Below are positions 46,550-56,048 of a stretch of 64,000 nt of DNA, piece by piece. The DNA is taken from positions 107,396-171,395 of the forward strand of contig NZ_KE384407.1 in assembly GCF_000425625.1 (NCBI RefSeq). Reading direction: 5' to 3'. The stretch's first letter is position 1. Every line of letters begins with the position of its first letter. The notes beneath the pieces are model-generated. The model did not search any database, was not told the DNA's origin, and saw nothing but the letters and a program-made list of their open reading frames with translations. The stretch is from Stutzerimonas azotifigens DSM 17556 (lineage in GTDB: Bacteria > Pseudomonadota > Gammaproteobacteria > Pseudomonadales > Pseudomonadaceae). The translations under genes were made by a program, and so were the position numbers.

Positions 46550-46655
46550 CGCAGGCAGAGCCTGCTCCTACGCGAGCGGGCATCGAAATCAGGGCAGCGC
46601 CGACGCTTTCCCTTCTCCCCCGGGAGAAGGTGGCCCGCAGGGCCGGATGAGGGGA
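46550..46655. repeat. REP/BIME-type repeat, inverted copy
   Basis: The reverse complement of the layout at 36427-36530: AGGCAGAGCCTGCTCC first, then CTTCTCCCCCGGGAGAAGG, then GCAGGGCCGGATGAGG. It lies between the two 124-bp repeats. Confidence 0.75.
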
Positions 46656-46690
46656 AAGCCTGCCCAGGCGTCGTTGCACGCCTGGGCGTT

Positions 46691-46814
46691 GGGTGGGCCG
46701 GGCGGCGTTCCGCTTCAGCCCACCAATCAATCCGGTGCAGCCCTGCCCTCACCCCAGCCCTCTCCCGCGGGGAGAGGGAGTGGCTTCGTGTCGACTCCAA
46801 CTGAGTGCAGGCCC
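46691..46814. repeat. 124-bp direct repeat, copy 2
   Basis: Identical to 46176-46299; the offset between copies is 515 bp. It is followed by a degenerate second copy of the 46539-46600 stretch (GGATGCCAGGTCGCAGGCAG), so the duplication involved a larger unit that later diverged. Confidence 0.95.
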
Positions 46815-47102
46815 CCATTCCCGGCGGATGCCAGGTCGCAGGCAGGGCCTCCCCCCTACGGGAGCGGGCGTCGAAATCACGGCAGCGGCATGCGCCACCC
46901 CTGGCAGAAGTATTTCTCGCGGCTTCGCTTGACAGCGAAGCGGCCGTGGTCAATACCTAGTCTTGCAGCAAAAAGCTGAGAGTTCGGTCACATACCCAAC
47001 AATCAAGAAGACCCTGTTCTCCTTTGCTGCCTCCCCAGCCGGATTGGTATCCGCCGCAGGGACAGTCGGCGCGCCGCAAGGTGCGCGATCAAGGGAATGA
47101 GT

Positions 47103-47127
47103 TCGGCGAAAGCCGAGGGCGGTAGCC
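47103..47127 (+). promoter_or_regulatory. ops-like element 1 with preceding hairpin
   Basis: TCGGC-GAAA-GCCGA forms a 5-bp tetraloop hairpin, and GGCGGTAGCC begins 2 nt later at 47118. GGCGGTAGC is the invariant core of the ops element recognised by RfaH when exposed on paused RNA polymerase. Confidence 0.75.
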
Positions 47128-47189
47128 ATCCGAAGCCACCGGTCGCGACCTGCGGCCATGCGTTCGGAAACTCCCAGACATCGAACCGG

Positions 47190-47219
47190 GCCCGCCACGG
47201 GCACCTGGTGGCGGTAGCC
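47190..47219 (+). promoter_or_regulatory. ops-like element 2 with preceding hairpin
   Basis: GCCCG-CCA-CGGGC forms a hairpin, and GGCGGTAGCC begins 7 nt later at 47210, then TTG. The ten bases are identical to those of element 1, 92 bp upstream. Confidence 0.75.
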
Positions 47220-47529
47220 TTGCCCGGCGCAAGGCTTCGCTGACGGCGTTGGTCACCCGCAGGACCACGAAAAGGGCACGAGGCCCGGCAAGTGCAGTTT
47301 CCTCAGGGAGAGAGAAATGGCCGCTCGATCTGCGTACACGGAGGCACGCGTAGCCCTTCCGCTACCCAGGCCACGACAGCCCCGCCCGTCCAGGCGGCAG
47401 GAGCTGCACCGCTTCACGGCCAGCGACCCTCGGCAGGGTTCGCGGCCCGCTACAGGACAACGCTTTCACCGACCCAACCAGGCCCACTCCGGTGGCGCGC
47501 ACGGCCGTGCGCTCGACAAGGAATTCGCC

Positions 47530-48708
47530 ATGACCATCAACGTCACTCGGTCCTATCTCGGTAACAAGGACAAGTTCAAGCGCTACGTGGACAGCATCTA
47601 CGCCAGCAACTGGCTGACCAACCACGGGCCGCTGGCGATCGCGCTGGAGGAGCGGCTGAAGGACTACCTGGGCGTGCGCAATATCGTCCTGACCAGCAAC
47701 GGCACCCTGGCACTGCAGATCGCCTACCGCGCGCTCGGCCTGAGCGGCGCGGCCGTCACCACGCCGTTCAGCTTCGTCGCCACCGCCAGTTCACTGGAGT
47801 GGCAGGGCATCCGGCCGGTGTTCGCCGACATCGACGAGGCCACCTGGACGCTGGACCCGGCGCAGATCGAGGCGCGCATCGACCACGAGACCCGCGCCAT
47901 CGTCGCCACCCATGTGTTCGGCAACCCCTGCGACGTCGAGCGCATCGCACAGCTGGCCAGGCTCTACCACCTGAAGGTGGTCTACGACGGCGCCCACGCC
48001 TTCGGCGTGCGGCACCAGGGCGAGTCGGTGTTCAACTGGGGCGACGTCAGCACGCTGAGCTTTCACGCCACCAAGCTGTTCCACACCATCGAGGGCGGCG
48101 CCATCGTCACCAACGACGACGAACTGGCCGCGCGGATTCGCCTGCTCTGCAACTTCGGCATCGTCGACACCGACCAGATCGACGGGCCCGGCATCAATGC
48201 CAAGCTCAACGAGGTCTGCGCCGCCATGGGGCTGTGCATCCTCGACGACCTGGACGCGATCCTCGAGCAGCGCGCCGAGATCGCCCATCGCTACGAGCGC
48301 ACGCTCGGCGAGCACTTCGACCTGCAGCGGGCGCAGCCGGGCAGCCAGCGCAACCACGGCTACTTCCCGCTGGCGCTGCGCGACGAGGCCCAGCTGCTGT
48401 GCGTGCGCGCCGCGCTCAACGGCCAGGACATCAACCCGCGGCGCTATTTCTACCCGTCGCTGGACACCCTCGACTACCTCCAGCCGCAGGCCCCGCAGCC
48501 GCGCTCCCGTGCCCTGAGCGACCGCGTGCTGTGCCTGCCGATCTACCCGGGCCTGCCGCGCGGCGTGCAGGAGCGGATCATCCGCACGCTGGTCCGCGAG
48601 GCCACCGGCGCCCGCGCCACCGCCGTCTCGCTGTACCGCCCGCTGTCCACGGCGCTCGACGCGTTGCGCGCCCCGGCGGCCGGGGTCGAGTTGAAGCAGA
48701 GTTGTTGA
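47530..48708 (+). CDS. DegT/DnrJ/EryC1/StrS sugar aminotransferase
   Basis: A 392-aa PLP enzyme that would make an amino-deoxysugar nucleotide, resembling VioA/FdtB-type dTDP-keto-sugar aminotransferases. The PLP lysine is Lys182 in FHATKLFHTIEGG, and NGTLALQIAYRALG and GAHAFG are conserved. The ATG at 47530 fits the family start (MTINVTRSYLG); an in-frame ATG at 47317 would add 71 non-conserved residues. It is the first gene of the polysaccharide operon and implies an amino sugar in the product. The enzymes making its nucleotide-sugar substrate are not in the window. Confidence 0.9.
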   Translation: MTINVTRSYLGNKDKFKRYVDSIYASNWLTNHGPLAIALEERLKDYLGVRNIVLTSNGTLALQIAYRALGLSGAAVTTPFSFVATASSLEWQGIRPVFADIDEATWTLDPAQIEARIDHETRAIVATHVFGNPCDVERIAQLARLYHLKVVYDGAHAFGVRHQGESVFNWGDVSTLSFHATKLFHTIEGGAIVTNDDELAARIRLLCNFGIVDTDQIDGPGINAKLNEVCAAMGLCILDDLDAILEQRAEIAHRYERTLGEHFDLQRAQPGSQRNHGYFPLALRDEAQLLCVRAALNGQDINPRRYFYPSLDTLDYLQPQAPQPRSRALSDRVLCLPIYPGLPRGVQERIIRTLVREATGARATAVSLYRPLSTALDALRAPAAGVELKQSC

Positions 48709-48719
48709 GGTCGCTCGCG

Positions 48720-50252
48720 ATGTCGGACGCCGGCATGTTTTCCATGGTGCGCAACACCGGCCTGAGCTACCTCGGGCAGGCCTACGCGCTGCTGGTGGGA
48801 ATTGTGGTGCTGCCCTTCTACCTGGGGCACCTGGGCGCCGAGGCCTACGGGCTGATCGGCTTCTTCGCCGTCATGCAGGCCTGGCTGCAGGTGCTCGATG
48901 CCGGTCTGTCTCCCTCGCTGGTGCGGCAGGTCGCCAGCCACCGCGGCGGCGGCGGGACCGACGGCCTGCCGGGGCGGCTGCTGCGCTCGTTCGAACTGAT
49001 CTTCCTGCCGATCGCCGTGGCCACGGTGGCCGGCATCGGCCTGGGCAGCGGCTGGATCGCCGATCACTGGCTGCAGGCGCAGCAACTGGACGTCCAGGTC
49101 ATCGCCCGGTGCATCGCGCTGATGGGGCTGATGGTCGGCCTGCGGCTCTACATCACGCTGTACAAGAGCGGCATCCAGGGCATGGAGCGGCACGCCTGGC
49201 TGAACGGCGCCAACGTCGCCATCGCCAGCCTGCGCTACCTCGGCGGCCTCTGGCTGGTCGCCCGGGTGACCCAGGAGCCGCTGCATTTCTTCCTGTTCCA
49301 GACCGCGGTCACCCTGGTCGAGGCCGCGCTCTTCGCGGTCCAGGCCTATCGCCTGCTGCCCGCCCCGCATCGGCTGACGGGGTTCGACTGGCGGGTGGTC
49401 CGGCCGGTGCTGCCGTTCGCCGCCGGGCTGTCGCTGACCACGCTGCTGTCGATCGTCCTCACCCAGCTGGACAAGGTGCTGCTGTCCAACCTGCTGCTGC
49501 TGCGCGAATACGGCTACTTCTCGCTGGTGGCGCTGATCGCCACGGGCCTGACGACCCTGGCCAACCCGCTGGTGCAGACGCTGCTGCCGCGGCTGACGCT
49601 GCTCACCGCCGAAGGCCGGGTGGCGGACATGCAGGCGCTCTACCTGAACGCCAACCGCTTCATCTGCAGCATCCTGTTCCCGCTGGCCGGGGTCATCGCC
49701 TTCCACGCGCGCGACCTGCTGTTCGCCTGGAGCGGCGACGCGCAGGCCGCCCAGTGGAGCGCCGCGATCCTGCCCTGGTACGCCGCCGGCAGCGCCCTGC
49801 TGGCGGTCGGCGCCTTCCAGTTCTACCTGCAGTACGCCTATGGCCGGCTGCGCATGCACATCTGGTACAGCCTGGTCTCGACGGCGATCAGCATCCCGGT
49901 GGTGGCCTACGCCGCATTCTCGGCGGGCGCGCTGGGGGCGGCGCTGGCCTGGTTCTTCCTGCGCCTGGCGACCCTGGCGATCTGGCCGACCATCGTCCAC
50001 CGGCGCTTCGCCCCCGAACTGCAGGGGCCGTGGATGCGCGACCTGTTGCGCGTCGCCGCGGCGACCGCGCTGGGCCTGCTGCTGGGCGAACCGCTGTTCG
50101 ACGCCATCGCCAGCGAGGCGCGGCTGGACATCCTGCTGGCACTGGCCGCCTCCGGGCTGCTCTGCCTGCTGCTGGTCACCGCCAGCACCCGCGGCGTGCG
50201 GGAGCGGCTGTACCTCATGGCCCTCGGACCGAGTACCCGGAAATGGATCTGA
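48720..50252 (+). CDS. Wzx-like polysaccharide flippase
   Basis: A 510-aa membrane protein of the MATE/MOP superfamily with about 14 predicted membrane segments and PST-family features. It would flip lipid-linked repeat units across the inner membrane. It overlaps the next gene by 10 bp and lies 11 bp after the aminotransferase gene. Confidence 0.87.
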   Translation: MSDAGMFSMVRNTGLSYLGQAYALLVGIVVLPFYLGHLGAEAYGLIGFFAVMQAWLQVLDAGLSPSLVRQVASHRGGGGTDGLPGRLLRSFELIFLPIAVATVAGIGLGSGWIADHWLQAQQLDVQVIARCIALMGLMVGLRLYITLYKSGIQGMERHAWLNGANVAIASLRYLGGLWLVARVTQEPLHFFLFQTAVTLVEAALFAVQAYRLLPAPHRLTGFDWRVVRPVLPFAAGLSLTTLLSIVLTQLDKVLLSNLLLLREYGYFSLVALIATGLTTLANPLVQTLLPRLTLLTAEGRVADMQALYLNANRFICSILFPLAGVIAFHARDLLFAWSGDAQAAQWSAAILPWYAAGSALLAVGAFQFYLQYAYGRLRMHIWYSLVSTAISIPVVAYAAFSAGALGAALAWFFLRLATLAIWPTIVHRRFAPELQGPWMRDLLRVAAATALGLLLGEPLFDAIASEARLDILLALAASGLLCLLLVTASTRGVRERLYLMALGPSTRKWI

Positions 50253-51178
50253 AGCACGAACACGCGCTGCTCGCGCGCTGGGGCGGCCACACCACACCCC
50301 TGCTGAGCATCGTCTGCCTGGCCTACAACCACGAGGCGTTCATCGGCGCGACCCTCGACGGCTTCCTGCGCCAGGAGACCGATTTCCCGTTCGAGATCAT
50401 CGTCCACGACGACGCCTCCAGCGACGGCACCGCCGCGCTGATCCGCCAGTACGCCGCGCGTTATCCGAACATCATCCGGCCGATCTACCAGACGCAGAAC
50501 CAGTACAGCCTCGGCGTGCCCTTCAGCACCGCCCTGTTCGCCCAGGCGCGCGGCCGCTACATCGCCTACTGCGAGGGCGACGACTACTGGACCGACCCGC
50601 GCAAGCTGCAGATCCAGGTGGACTTCCTCGAGCACAACCGCGACTACGTGATCACCTATCACGACGCCTTCATGTTCGACGAGCGGGGCGTGATCCGCTC
50701 GCCGCATCTCGGCGCCCGCTACCGGCGCGACGCCAGCGCGCTGGAGCTGATGCGCGGGCGCCCGCTGTCGACCCTCACGGTGTGCTTTCGCAACCTCGTC
50801 CATGAGCTGCCCGCGGAGCTGCACGGCGTCGAGGTGCTGGACATCTGCTGGTGGTCGCTGCTCGGCGCCCACGGCAAGGGCAAGTTCCTCGAGCAGATCC
50901 AGCCGGCGGCCTACCGCGTGCACCAGGGCGGGATCTTCTCCATGCGCCCCAGCCGGCAGCGCATCCGCATGTCGCTGCATGCCTACTACAGCCTGGCCCG
51001 CTACTACCAGCGGATCGGCAACGAGGCGCTCTACCAGCACTTCATGGCCGAGGTGTTCTGCCACGCGCTGGCGCTGATCTCCCCGGCGCGCAAGCTGCGC
51101 GCGCTGCTGACGGTCGCCGCCAACGCAGGCGCCAACCTGGCCCGCCGACTGGTCCCGGCTGCCGGATTGAAACACTGA
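50243..51178 (+). CDS. Family 2 glycosyltransferase
   Basis: A 311-aa cytoplasmic enzyme with a GT-A fold: LSIVCLAYNHEAFI near residue 21, HDDASSDGT near 54 with the DxD-like part EGDDYWTDPRKL near 112. It adds one sugar to the lipid-linked unit; donor and acceptor are unknown. The ATG at 50243 overlaps the flippase gene. Confidence 0.88.
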   Translation: MDLKHEHALLARWGGHTTPLLSIVCLAYNHEAFIGATLDGFLRQETDFPFEIIVHDDASSDGTAALIRQYAARYPNIIRPIYQTQNQYSLGVPFSTALFAQARGRYIAYCEGDDYWTDPRKLQIQVDFLEHNRDYVITYHDAFMFDERGVIRSPHLGARYRRDASALELMRGRPLSTLTVCFRNLVHELPAELHGVEVLDICWWSLLGAHGKGKFLEQIQPAAYRVHQGGIFSMRPSRQRIRMSLHAYYSLARYYQRIGNEALYQHFMAEVFCHALALISPARKLRALLTVAANAGANLARRLVPAAGLKH

Positions 51179-51230
51179 TGCCATTGCCGAGCGGCGGAGC
51201 CGCGACGTCGTCGATACAGGAAGGAGCCGC

Positions 51231-53441
51231 ATGACCGCCCTGACCCGTCCCGCCATCGAGTACGAGGCCGACAACCGCATCGACCTGGCCGGCATCCTGC
51301 GCGCGGCCTACGACCACAAGGCCTTCATCGGCGCGGTCACCGGGCTGTTCGGCGCCTGCGGCCTGGCCTACGCGGTAATGGCCACGCCGGTCTACCAGGC
51401 CAGCTCGATGCTGCAGATCGAGCCGAAGAAGAGCGGCCTGAACGGTACGCCGGAAGTGGTGCTCAAGCCCGACTCGGTGTCGCAGGCGACCACCGAGATC
51501 GAGTTGATCCGCTCGCGTGCGGTGCTCGGCAAGGCGGTCGAGGAACTGAAGCTGTACATCACCGCCGAGCCGCGGCGCGTCCCGCTGCTGGGTGGCTACC
51601 TGTCGCGCCGGCACGATCCGAAGCACGACGGCCCGCTGGCCGCGCCCTTCCTCGGGCTGGGCGCCTACGCCTGGGGCGGCGAGCGGATCGAGGTGTTCCA
51701 GCTCGAGGTGCCGGACGAGCAGCTCGGCCAGCCGCTGACGCTGATGGCGCAGGAACCGGGGCGCTTCATGCTCTACGACGCCGACGACGCGCTGCTGTTG
51801 TCCGGCGCGGTCGGCGAGACCAGCGAGCGCAACGGTTTCCGCATCCAGGTCGCCGAGCTGCTGGCGCGACCGGGCACCGAATTCCGCCTGATGCGCGACC
51901 GCCCGCAAACCAGCGCGCTGGACTACCGGAAGCGCCTGAAAGTCAGCGAGGCCGGCAAGGACTCGGGCATCGTCCACCTCGCCATCGAGGACCGCGACCC
52001 GCAGCGGGCCAACCGCATCCTCGACGAGATCGGCCGTCTGTACGTGCGCCAGAATGTCGAGCGCAGCTCCGCCGAGGCCGCGCGCCGGCTGGAGTTCCTG
52101 CGCTCGCAGGTGCCGCTGCTGCGCCAGGAGCTGGAAAAGGCCGAGGCGGCGCTGAACGCCTACCAGACCAGCGCCCGCTCGGTGGACATCAGCATCGAGA
52201 CCAAGGCGGTGCTCGACCAGATCGTCGCGCTGGACACGGTGATCTCCGAACACCGCCTGAAGAAGGTCGAGTACGACCGCCTCTACACCCCTGAGCATCC
52301 GCTCTACCAGACCCTGATGACCAAGATCGGCGAGCTCGAACAGCAGCGCGCCGGGCTGCTGAAGAAGGTCGAGGTGCTGCCCTCCACCCAGCAGGAGCTG
52401 CTGCGTCTCAAGCGCGACATGGAGGTCACCACCCAGACCTACACCCTGGTGCTGAACAAGGCCCAGGAGCAGGACGTGATCCGCGCCGGGACCCTCGGCA
52501 ACGTGCGCGTCATCGACCCGGCCTACGCGCGGGTGGACAAGCCGGCCAGGCCGGTCCGCCCGCTGGTGGTGGTGATCGCCGTCCTCCTCGGGCTGATGGT
52601 CTCGGCGGCGCTGCTGCTGCTGCGCCAGGTGTTCTACCGCGGCCTGGACACTCCGATGCCGATCGAGAACCTCGGCCTGCCGGTGTACGCCACCCTGCCC
52701 CACTCGCCCCGCCAGCAGGGCCTGTACAGGCAGCGCAAGGGCCAGCTCGCGCGCCCGCGGCTGCTGGCGCTCGCCGAGCCCGAGGACCTGGCCGTCGAGT
52801 CGCTGCGCAGCCTGCGCACCAGCCTCAAGTTCGCCATGCTCGAGACGCGCAACAAGGTGCTGATGATCAGCAGCCCCACCGCCGGGGTCGGCAAGTCCTT
52901 CGTCTCCAGCAACCTGGCGGTGGTCAGCGCCCAGGCCGGCCAGAAGGTGCTGCTGATCGACGCCGACATGCGCCGCGGCCACCTGCACCGGCTGTTCGGC
53001 CTGGCGCCGCGCGCCGGATTGTCGGACATCCTGGCGAGCGGCACTGGCTTCCCCAGCTCGGCCTGCAGGACCGAGCTGCAGAACCTGCAGCTGCTGTGCG
53101 CCGGCCAGCATGCGCCGAACCCCTCCGAGCTGCTGACGCACCCCAACTTCGCCAAGCTGCTGAAGGTGGCCAGCCAGTTCTACGACCTGATCATCGTCGA
53201 CACGCCGCCGGTGCTGGCGGTCACCGACGCCGTGCTGGTGGCCCAGCAGGCAGGCACCAGCCTGCTGGTGGCGCGCTGCGGGCAGAGCACCGCCGCGCAG
53301 ATGGAGGCCGCGCGGCGGCGGCTGGTCCAGAACGGCGTGTTGCCCAGGGGCGCCATCTTCAACGGCATCAAGCGCAAGGCCTCGACCTCGGCCTACGACA
53401 CCGGCGCCTACGGCTACTACAGCTATCCACGCAAGGCCTGA
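51231..53441 (+). CDS. Wzc-like polysaccharide co-polymerase and tyrosine autokinase
   Basis: A 736-aa inner-membrane protein that controls chain length and export. Wzz domains with a long periplasmic coiled-coil region (about 50-430) lie between two membrane segments (about 32-50 and 443-463). A BY-kinase domain follows: Walker A with Lys555 in AGVGKSF, Walker A' VLLIDADMRRG and Walker B LIIVDTPPV. The tail has five tyrosines (722, 727, 729, 730, 732), the autophosphorylation cluster. No outer-membrane Wza partner is in the window. Confidence 0.93.
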   Translation: MTALTRPAIEYEADNRIDLAGILRAAYDHKAFIGAVTGLFGACGLAYAVMATPVYQASSMLQIEPKKSGLNGTPEVVLKPDSVSQATTEIELIRSRAVLGKAVEELKLYITAEPRRVPLLGGYLSRRHDPKHDGPLAAPFLGLGAYAWGGERIEVFQLEVPDEQLGQPLTLMAQEPGRFMLYDADDALLLSGAVGETSERNGFRIQVAELLARPGTEFRLMRDRPQTSALDYRKRLKVSEAGKDSGIVHLAIEDRDPQRANRILDEIGRLYVRQNVERSSAEAARRLEFLRSQVPLLRQELEKAEAALNAYQTSARSVDISIETKAVLDQIVALDTVISEHRLKKVEYDRLYTPEHPLYQTLMTKIGELEQQRAGLLKKVEVLPSTQQELLRLKRDMEVTTQTYTLVLNKAQEQDVIRAGTLGNVRVIDPAYARVDKPARPVRPLVVVIAVLLGLMVSAALLLLRQVFYRGLDTPMPIENLGLPVYATLPHSPRQQGLYRQRKGQLARPRLLALAEPEDLAVESLRSLRTSLKFAMLETRNKVLMISSPTAGVGKSFVSSNLAVVSAQAGQKVLLIDADMRRGHLHRLFGLAPRAGLSDILASGTGFPSSACRTELQNLQLLCAGQHAPNPSELLTHPNFAKLLKVASQFYDLIIVDTPPVLAVTDAVLVAQQAGTSLLVARCGQSTAAQMEAARRRLVQNGVLPRGAIFNGIKRKASTSAYDTGAYGYYSYPRKA

Positions 53442-53483
53442 CCCATGCAGCCACAGCCGTACGCCACGCACAGGAGACTCGCC

Positions 53484-54242
53484 ATGCTCAGGACGGTCGC
53501 GATGATGCAGCCCTACCTGTTCCCCTACCTGGGCTACTTCCAACTGATCGCCGCCAGCGACCTGTTCATCCTCGGCGACAACCTGCAGTACGAGAAACGC
53601 AGCTGGATCAACCGCAACCGCATCCTCTGCAACGGCCGGGCGACGCTGATCACTTTCCCGCTGCGCAAGGACCGGCTACAGGTGCCCATCGGCGGCCGCC
53701 GGCTGAGCGACGACTTCGGCCGGCACGCCGCGGCCATCCTCAAGACCGTCACCCACAGCTACGCCCGCGCGCCGCAGCGCGCCGAGGTGCTGCCGCTGAT
53801 CGAGCGGATCCTCGCGTTCCCCGACCACAACCTGGCCAGCTTCGCCGAGCACTCGATACGCCAGATCTGCGCCTACCTGGGCATCGAAACGCCGATCCTC
53901 CGGGCCTCGGCATTCGAACTCGGGCCGGTGGACAGGCAGGAGCGCGTGATCCAGCTGGCGCACCGGGTCTCGGCGCTGCGCTACCTCAACCCCATCGGCG
54001 GGCTGGAGCTGTACTGCCCGAAGCGCTTCGAGGCCAGCGGGCTGATCCTGCGCTTCCTGCGCATGGACGAGATCGTCTACCCGCAGCTTGCCCACCCGTT
54101 CGTGCCCAGCCTGTCGATCATCGACGTGCTGATGTTCAACGACCGCGCCACCGTCAGGGCCCTGCTCGGCCACTACACGCTCGAGCAAGGCCGCCCGCAG
54201 GACGCGCACCCGCCACGGGCCCCCACCGGGGCCTGCGCCTGA
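53484..54242 (+). CDS. WbqC-family protein
   Basis: A 252-aa protein with the WbqC start MMQPYLFPYLGYFQLIAASD and DNLQYEKRSWINRNRI. The family is found in O-antigen and capsule loci and is thought to act in amino-sugar modification; its reaction is not established. The start at 53484 has AGGAG upstream. It supports an unusual amino-sugar component in the product. Confidence 0.88.
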   Translation: MLRTVAMMQPYLFPYLGYFQLIAASDLFILGDNLQYEKRSWINRNRILCNGRATLITFPLRKDRLQVPIGGRRLSDDFGRHAAAILKTVTHSYARAPQRAEVLPLIERILAFPDHNLASFAEHSIRQICAYLGIETPILRASAFELGPVDRQERVIQLAHRVSALRYLNPIGGLELYCPKRFEASGLILRFLRMDEIVYPQLAHPFVPSLSIIDVLMFNDRATVRALLGHYTLEQGRPQDAHPPRAPTGACA

Positions 54243-54327
54243 CATGCACGACCACAGGACAACATTCGCAGACCATTTACCGGCCAGTGACGGCCGGTCC
54301 GGCCTGCCCGCTCGAGGAAGGACTCTC

Positions 54328-54831
54328 ATGCCACCGTTTGAACAGGGTGCCCGCTGGTACCTGATCCAGACCCGCCCCCGGCAGGAAGCACGGGCCGAAG
54401 AGCACCTGCGGCGCCAGCATTTCGAATGCTACCGGCCGCTGAAGCAGCGCCAGGGCGCCGGCGGCAAGGCCGAGGAGCCGCTGTTTCCCGGTTACCTGTT
54501 CATCCGCCTGGACCGGGTCGAGGACAACTGGTACCCGATCCGCTCGACCCGCGGCGTCGCGCGCATCGTCAGCTTCGGCGGCCAGCCGGTGCCGGTGGAG
54601 GACGCGCTGATCGAGCAGCTGCGCTGGCGCCTGGCGCAACCCGCCGCCCCGTTCTGCCCGGGCGAGCGGGTGCGCATCACCGAAGGCGGCCTCCAGGCGG
54701 TGGAGGCGATCTTCGTCAGCCAGGACGGCGAAGAGCGCTCCGTCATCCTGCTGCGGCTCCTGCAGCGCGAGCACAGGGTCAGCGTGCCGACCCGCTACCT
54801 CGACTGCTGCCCGTCGTCGTCGGCGCCATGA
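54328..54831 (+). CDS. rfaH: RfaH-type specialised NusG antitermination factor
   Basis: A 167-aa protein with an N-terminal NGN domain (WYLIQTRPRQEARAEEHL near residue 10, PLFPGYLFIRLD near 55) and a C-terminal KOW domain (ERVRITEGGLQAVEAIFV). These resemble RfaH more than housekeeping NusG. RfaH binds RNA polymerase paused at an ops site and suppresses termination and helps translation in long operons. GAGGAAGGA precedes the ATG at 54328, and the TGA overlaps the next ATG. Placed inside the operon, with two ops-like sites in its leader, it is likely to act on its own transcript. Confidence 0.88.
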   Translation: MPPFEQGARWYLIQTRPRQEARAEEHLRRQHFECYRPLKQRQGAGGKAEEPLFPGYLFIRLDRVEDNWYPIRSTRGVARIVSFGGQPVPVEDALIEQLRWRLAQPAAPFCPGERVRITEGGLQAVEAIFVSQDGEERSVILLRLLQREHRVSVPTRYLDCCPSSSAP

Positions 54832-56048
54832 ACGTCCTGCTGCTGAACGCCTTCTATCCGCCCGACGTGCTCGGCGGCGCGGAGGTCATGGTGCGCCAGC
54901 TGGCCGAGGGCCTGCGCCGCCGCGGCCACCGGGTCGCGGTGCTGGCCACCGGCTCGCACCCGGGCCTGCATCCGGAGATGCTCGGCGGCGTACGCGTCTA
55001 TCGCGCGGGGCTGCGCAACCTCTACTGGCATTTCACCCAGCAACGACCGAACCGCCTGCTGCGCCTGGGCTGGCACCTGCTGGACCGCTACAACGCGGCC
55101 ATGCGCCTGCCGCTGCGCCAGGTGATCGAGCTGGAGCAGCCGGACGTGGTGCTCAGCCACAACCTGGCCGGCTGGTCGATCTCGGCCTGGGACGAAGTGC
55201 AGGCCGCGGGCCTGCCGCTGGTGCAGGTGCTGCACGACTACTACCTGCTGTGCCCGAAGGACACCATGTTCCGCCACGGCTGCGACTGCCGGCGCCAGTG
55301 CGGAAGCTGCGCAGCCCTGCGCCGCCGCCACGCGCAAGCCTCGCACAAGGTCAGGGCAGTGGTGGGCGTGAGCCGCTTCCTGCTCGAGCGCTTCGAGGAC
55401 CACGGGTTCTTCCCCTGGGCGGCGCGCCATGTGCTGCACAACCGCCTGCCAGGCAGCGCCCTGGCGCCCACGCCGGCGGAGCACGACGGCCCGCTGCGCT
55501 TCGGCTACATCGGCACCCTCTCGGGGAACAAGGGCGTCGGCTGGCTGATCGAGCAATTCCAGCGCCTGGACATCGACGCCACGCTCAGCCTCGCCGGGCG
55601 TGGCAAGGACGACGACGAGGCGCGGCTGAAGGCGCTGTGTCGCTCGCCACGCATCGGCTTCGTCGGCTACCGGCGCACGACGGACTTCCTGCGCGAGATC
55701 GACGTGCTGGTGGTGCCCTCGCTGTGGGCCGAGCCCTTCGGACTGGTGGCGGTCGAGGCCTGCGCCGCAGGCCGCCCGGTGATCGCCAGCCGCATGGGCG
55801 GGCTGCCGGAAATCGTCCGCGAGCGGGTCAACGGCCTGCTCTGCAGCCCCGACGAGCCGGACTCGCTCGGGCAGGCGATGCTGCGCCTGTGCTTCGACGC
55901 CGCGCTGCGCCGTCAACTGGCGGCCCAGGCCCCGGCGAGCGTGGCGGCGATGACCGATCAGGAGGCGATGCTCGACGAGTACGCCTTCGTGCTGGGCGAC
56001 GCGGTCGCCCACGGGAAGGCGCGCCATGCCACCGTCCCCGTGCGCTAG
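54828..56048 (+). CDS. Family 4 glycosyltransferase, operon gene 7
   Basis: A 406-aa GT-B enzyme. The N-terminal GGAEVMVRQLAEGLRRRGH is the usual acceptor-domain loop, and SLWAEPFGLVAVEACAAG near residue 300 carries the E-x7-E retaining motif. A Cys/Arg-rich insertion near residues 148-170 is unusual. Acceptor and donor are unknown. It starts at the rfaH stop as ATGA. Confidence 0.9.
   Translation: MNVLLLNAFYPPDVLGGAEVMVRQLAEGLRRRGHRVAVLATGSHPGLHPEMLGGVRVYRAGLRNLYWHFTQQRPNRLLRLGWHLLDRYNAAMRLPLRQVIELEQPDVVLSHNLAGWSISAWDEVQAAGLPLVQVLHDYYLLCPKDTMFRHGCDCRRQCGSCAALRRRHAQASHKVRAVVGVSRFLLERFEDHGFFPWAARHVLHNRLPGSALAPTPAEHDGPLRFGYIGTLSGNKGVGWLIEQFQRLDIDATLSLAGRGKDDDEARLKALCRSPRIGFVGYRRTTDFLREIDVLVVPSLWAEPFGLVAVEACAAGRPVIASRMGGLPEIVRERVNGLLCSPDEPDSLGQAMLRLCFDAALRRQLAAQAPASVAAMTDQEAMLDEYAFVLGDAVAHGKARHATVPVR

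Larger units (their letters stand above)
46915..47529 (+). other. Long structured leader of the polysaccharide operon
   Basis: About 600 bp without a credible gene separates the repeats from the first operon gene. A perfect -35 TTGACA lies at 46929-46934 with only a weak -10 (around 46951-46956), a possible promoter. Two hairpin-plus-ops modules follow at 47103-47127 and 47190-47219, and a third of the leader after them has further GC-rich hairpins. Such untranslated leaders with ops sites are typical of RfaH-controlled operons. Confidence 0.65.

Noticed and set aside
46085-46946. Several 60-180 codon open frames in the region after rimO
   Set aside because: They come from palindromic repeats and appear twice because of the 124-bp duplication; none has a ribosome binding site or domain.
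47317-47529. An in-frame 71-codon N-terminal extension of the DegT aminotransferase
   Set aside because: The family starts at MTINVTRSYLG (47530), and the extension is Arg/Pro-rich with no similarity to the fold. It lies in the untranslated leader.
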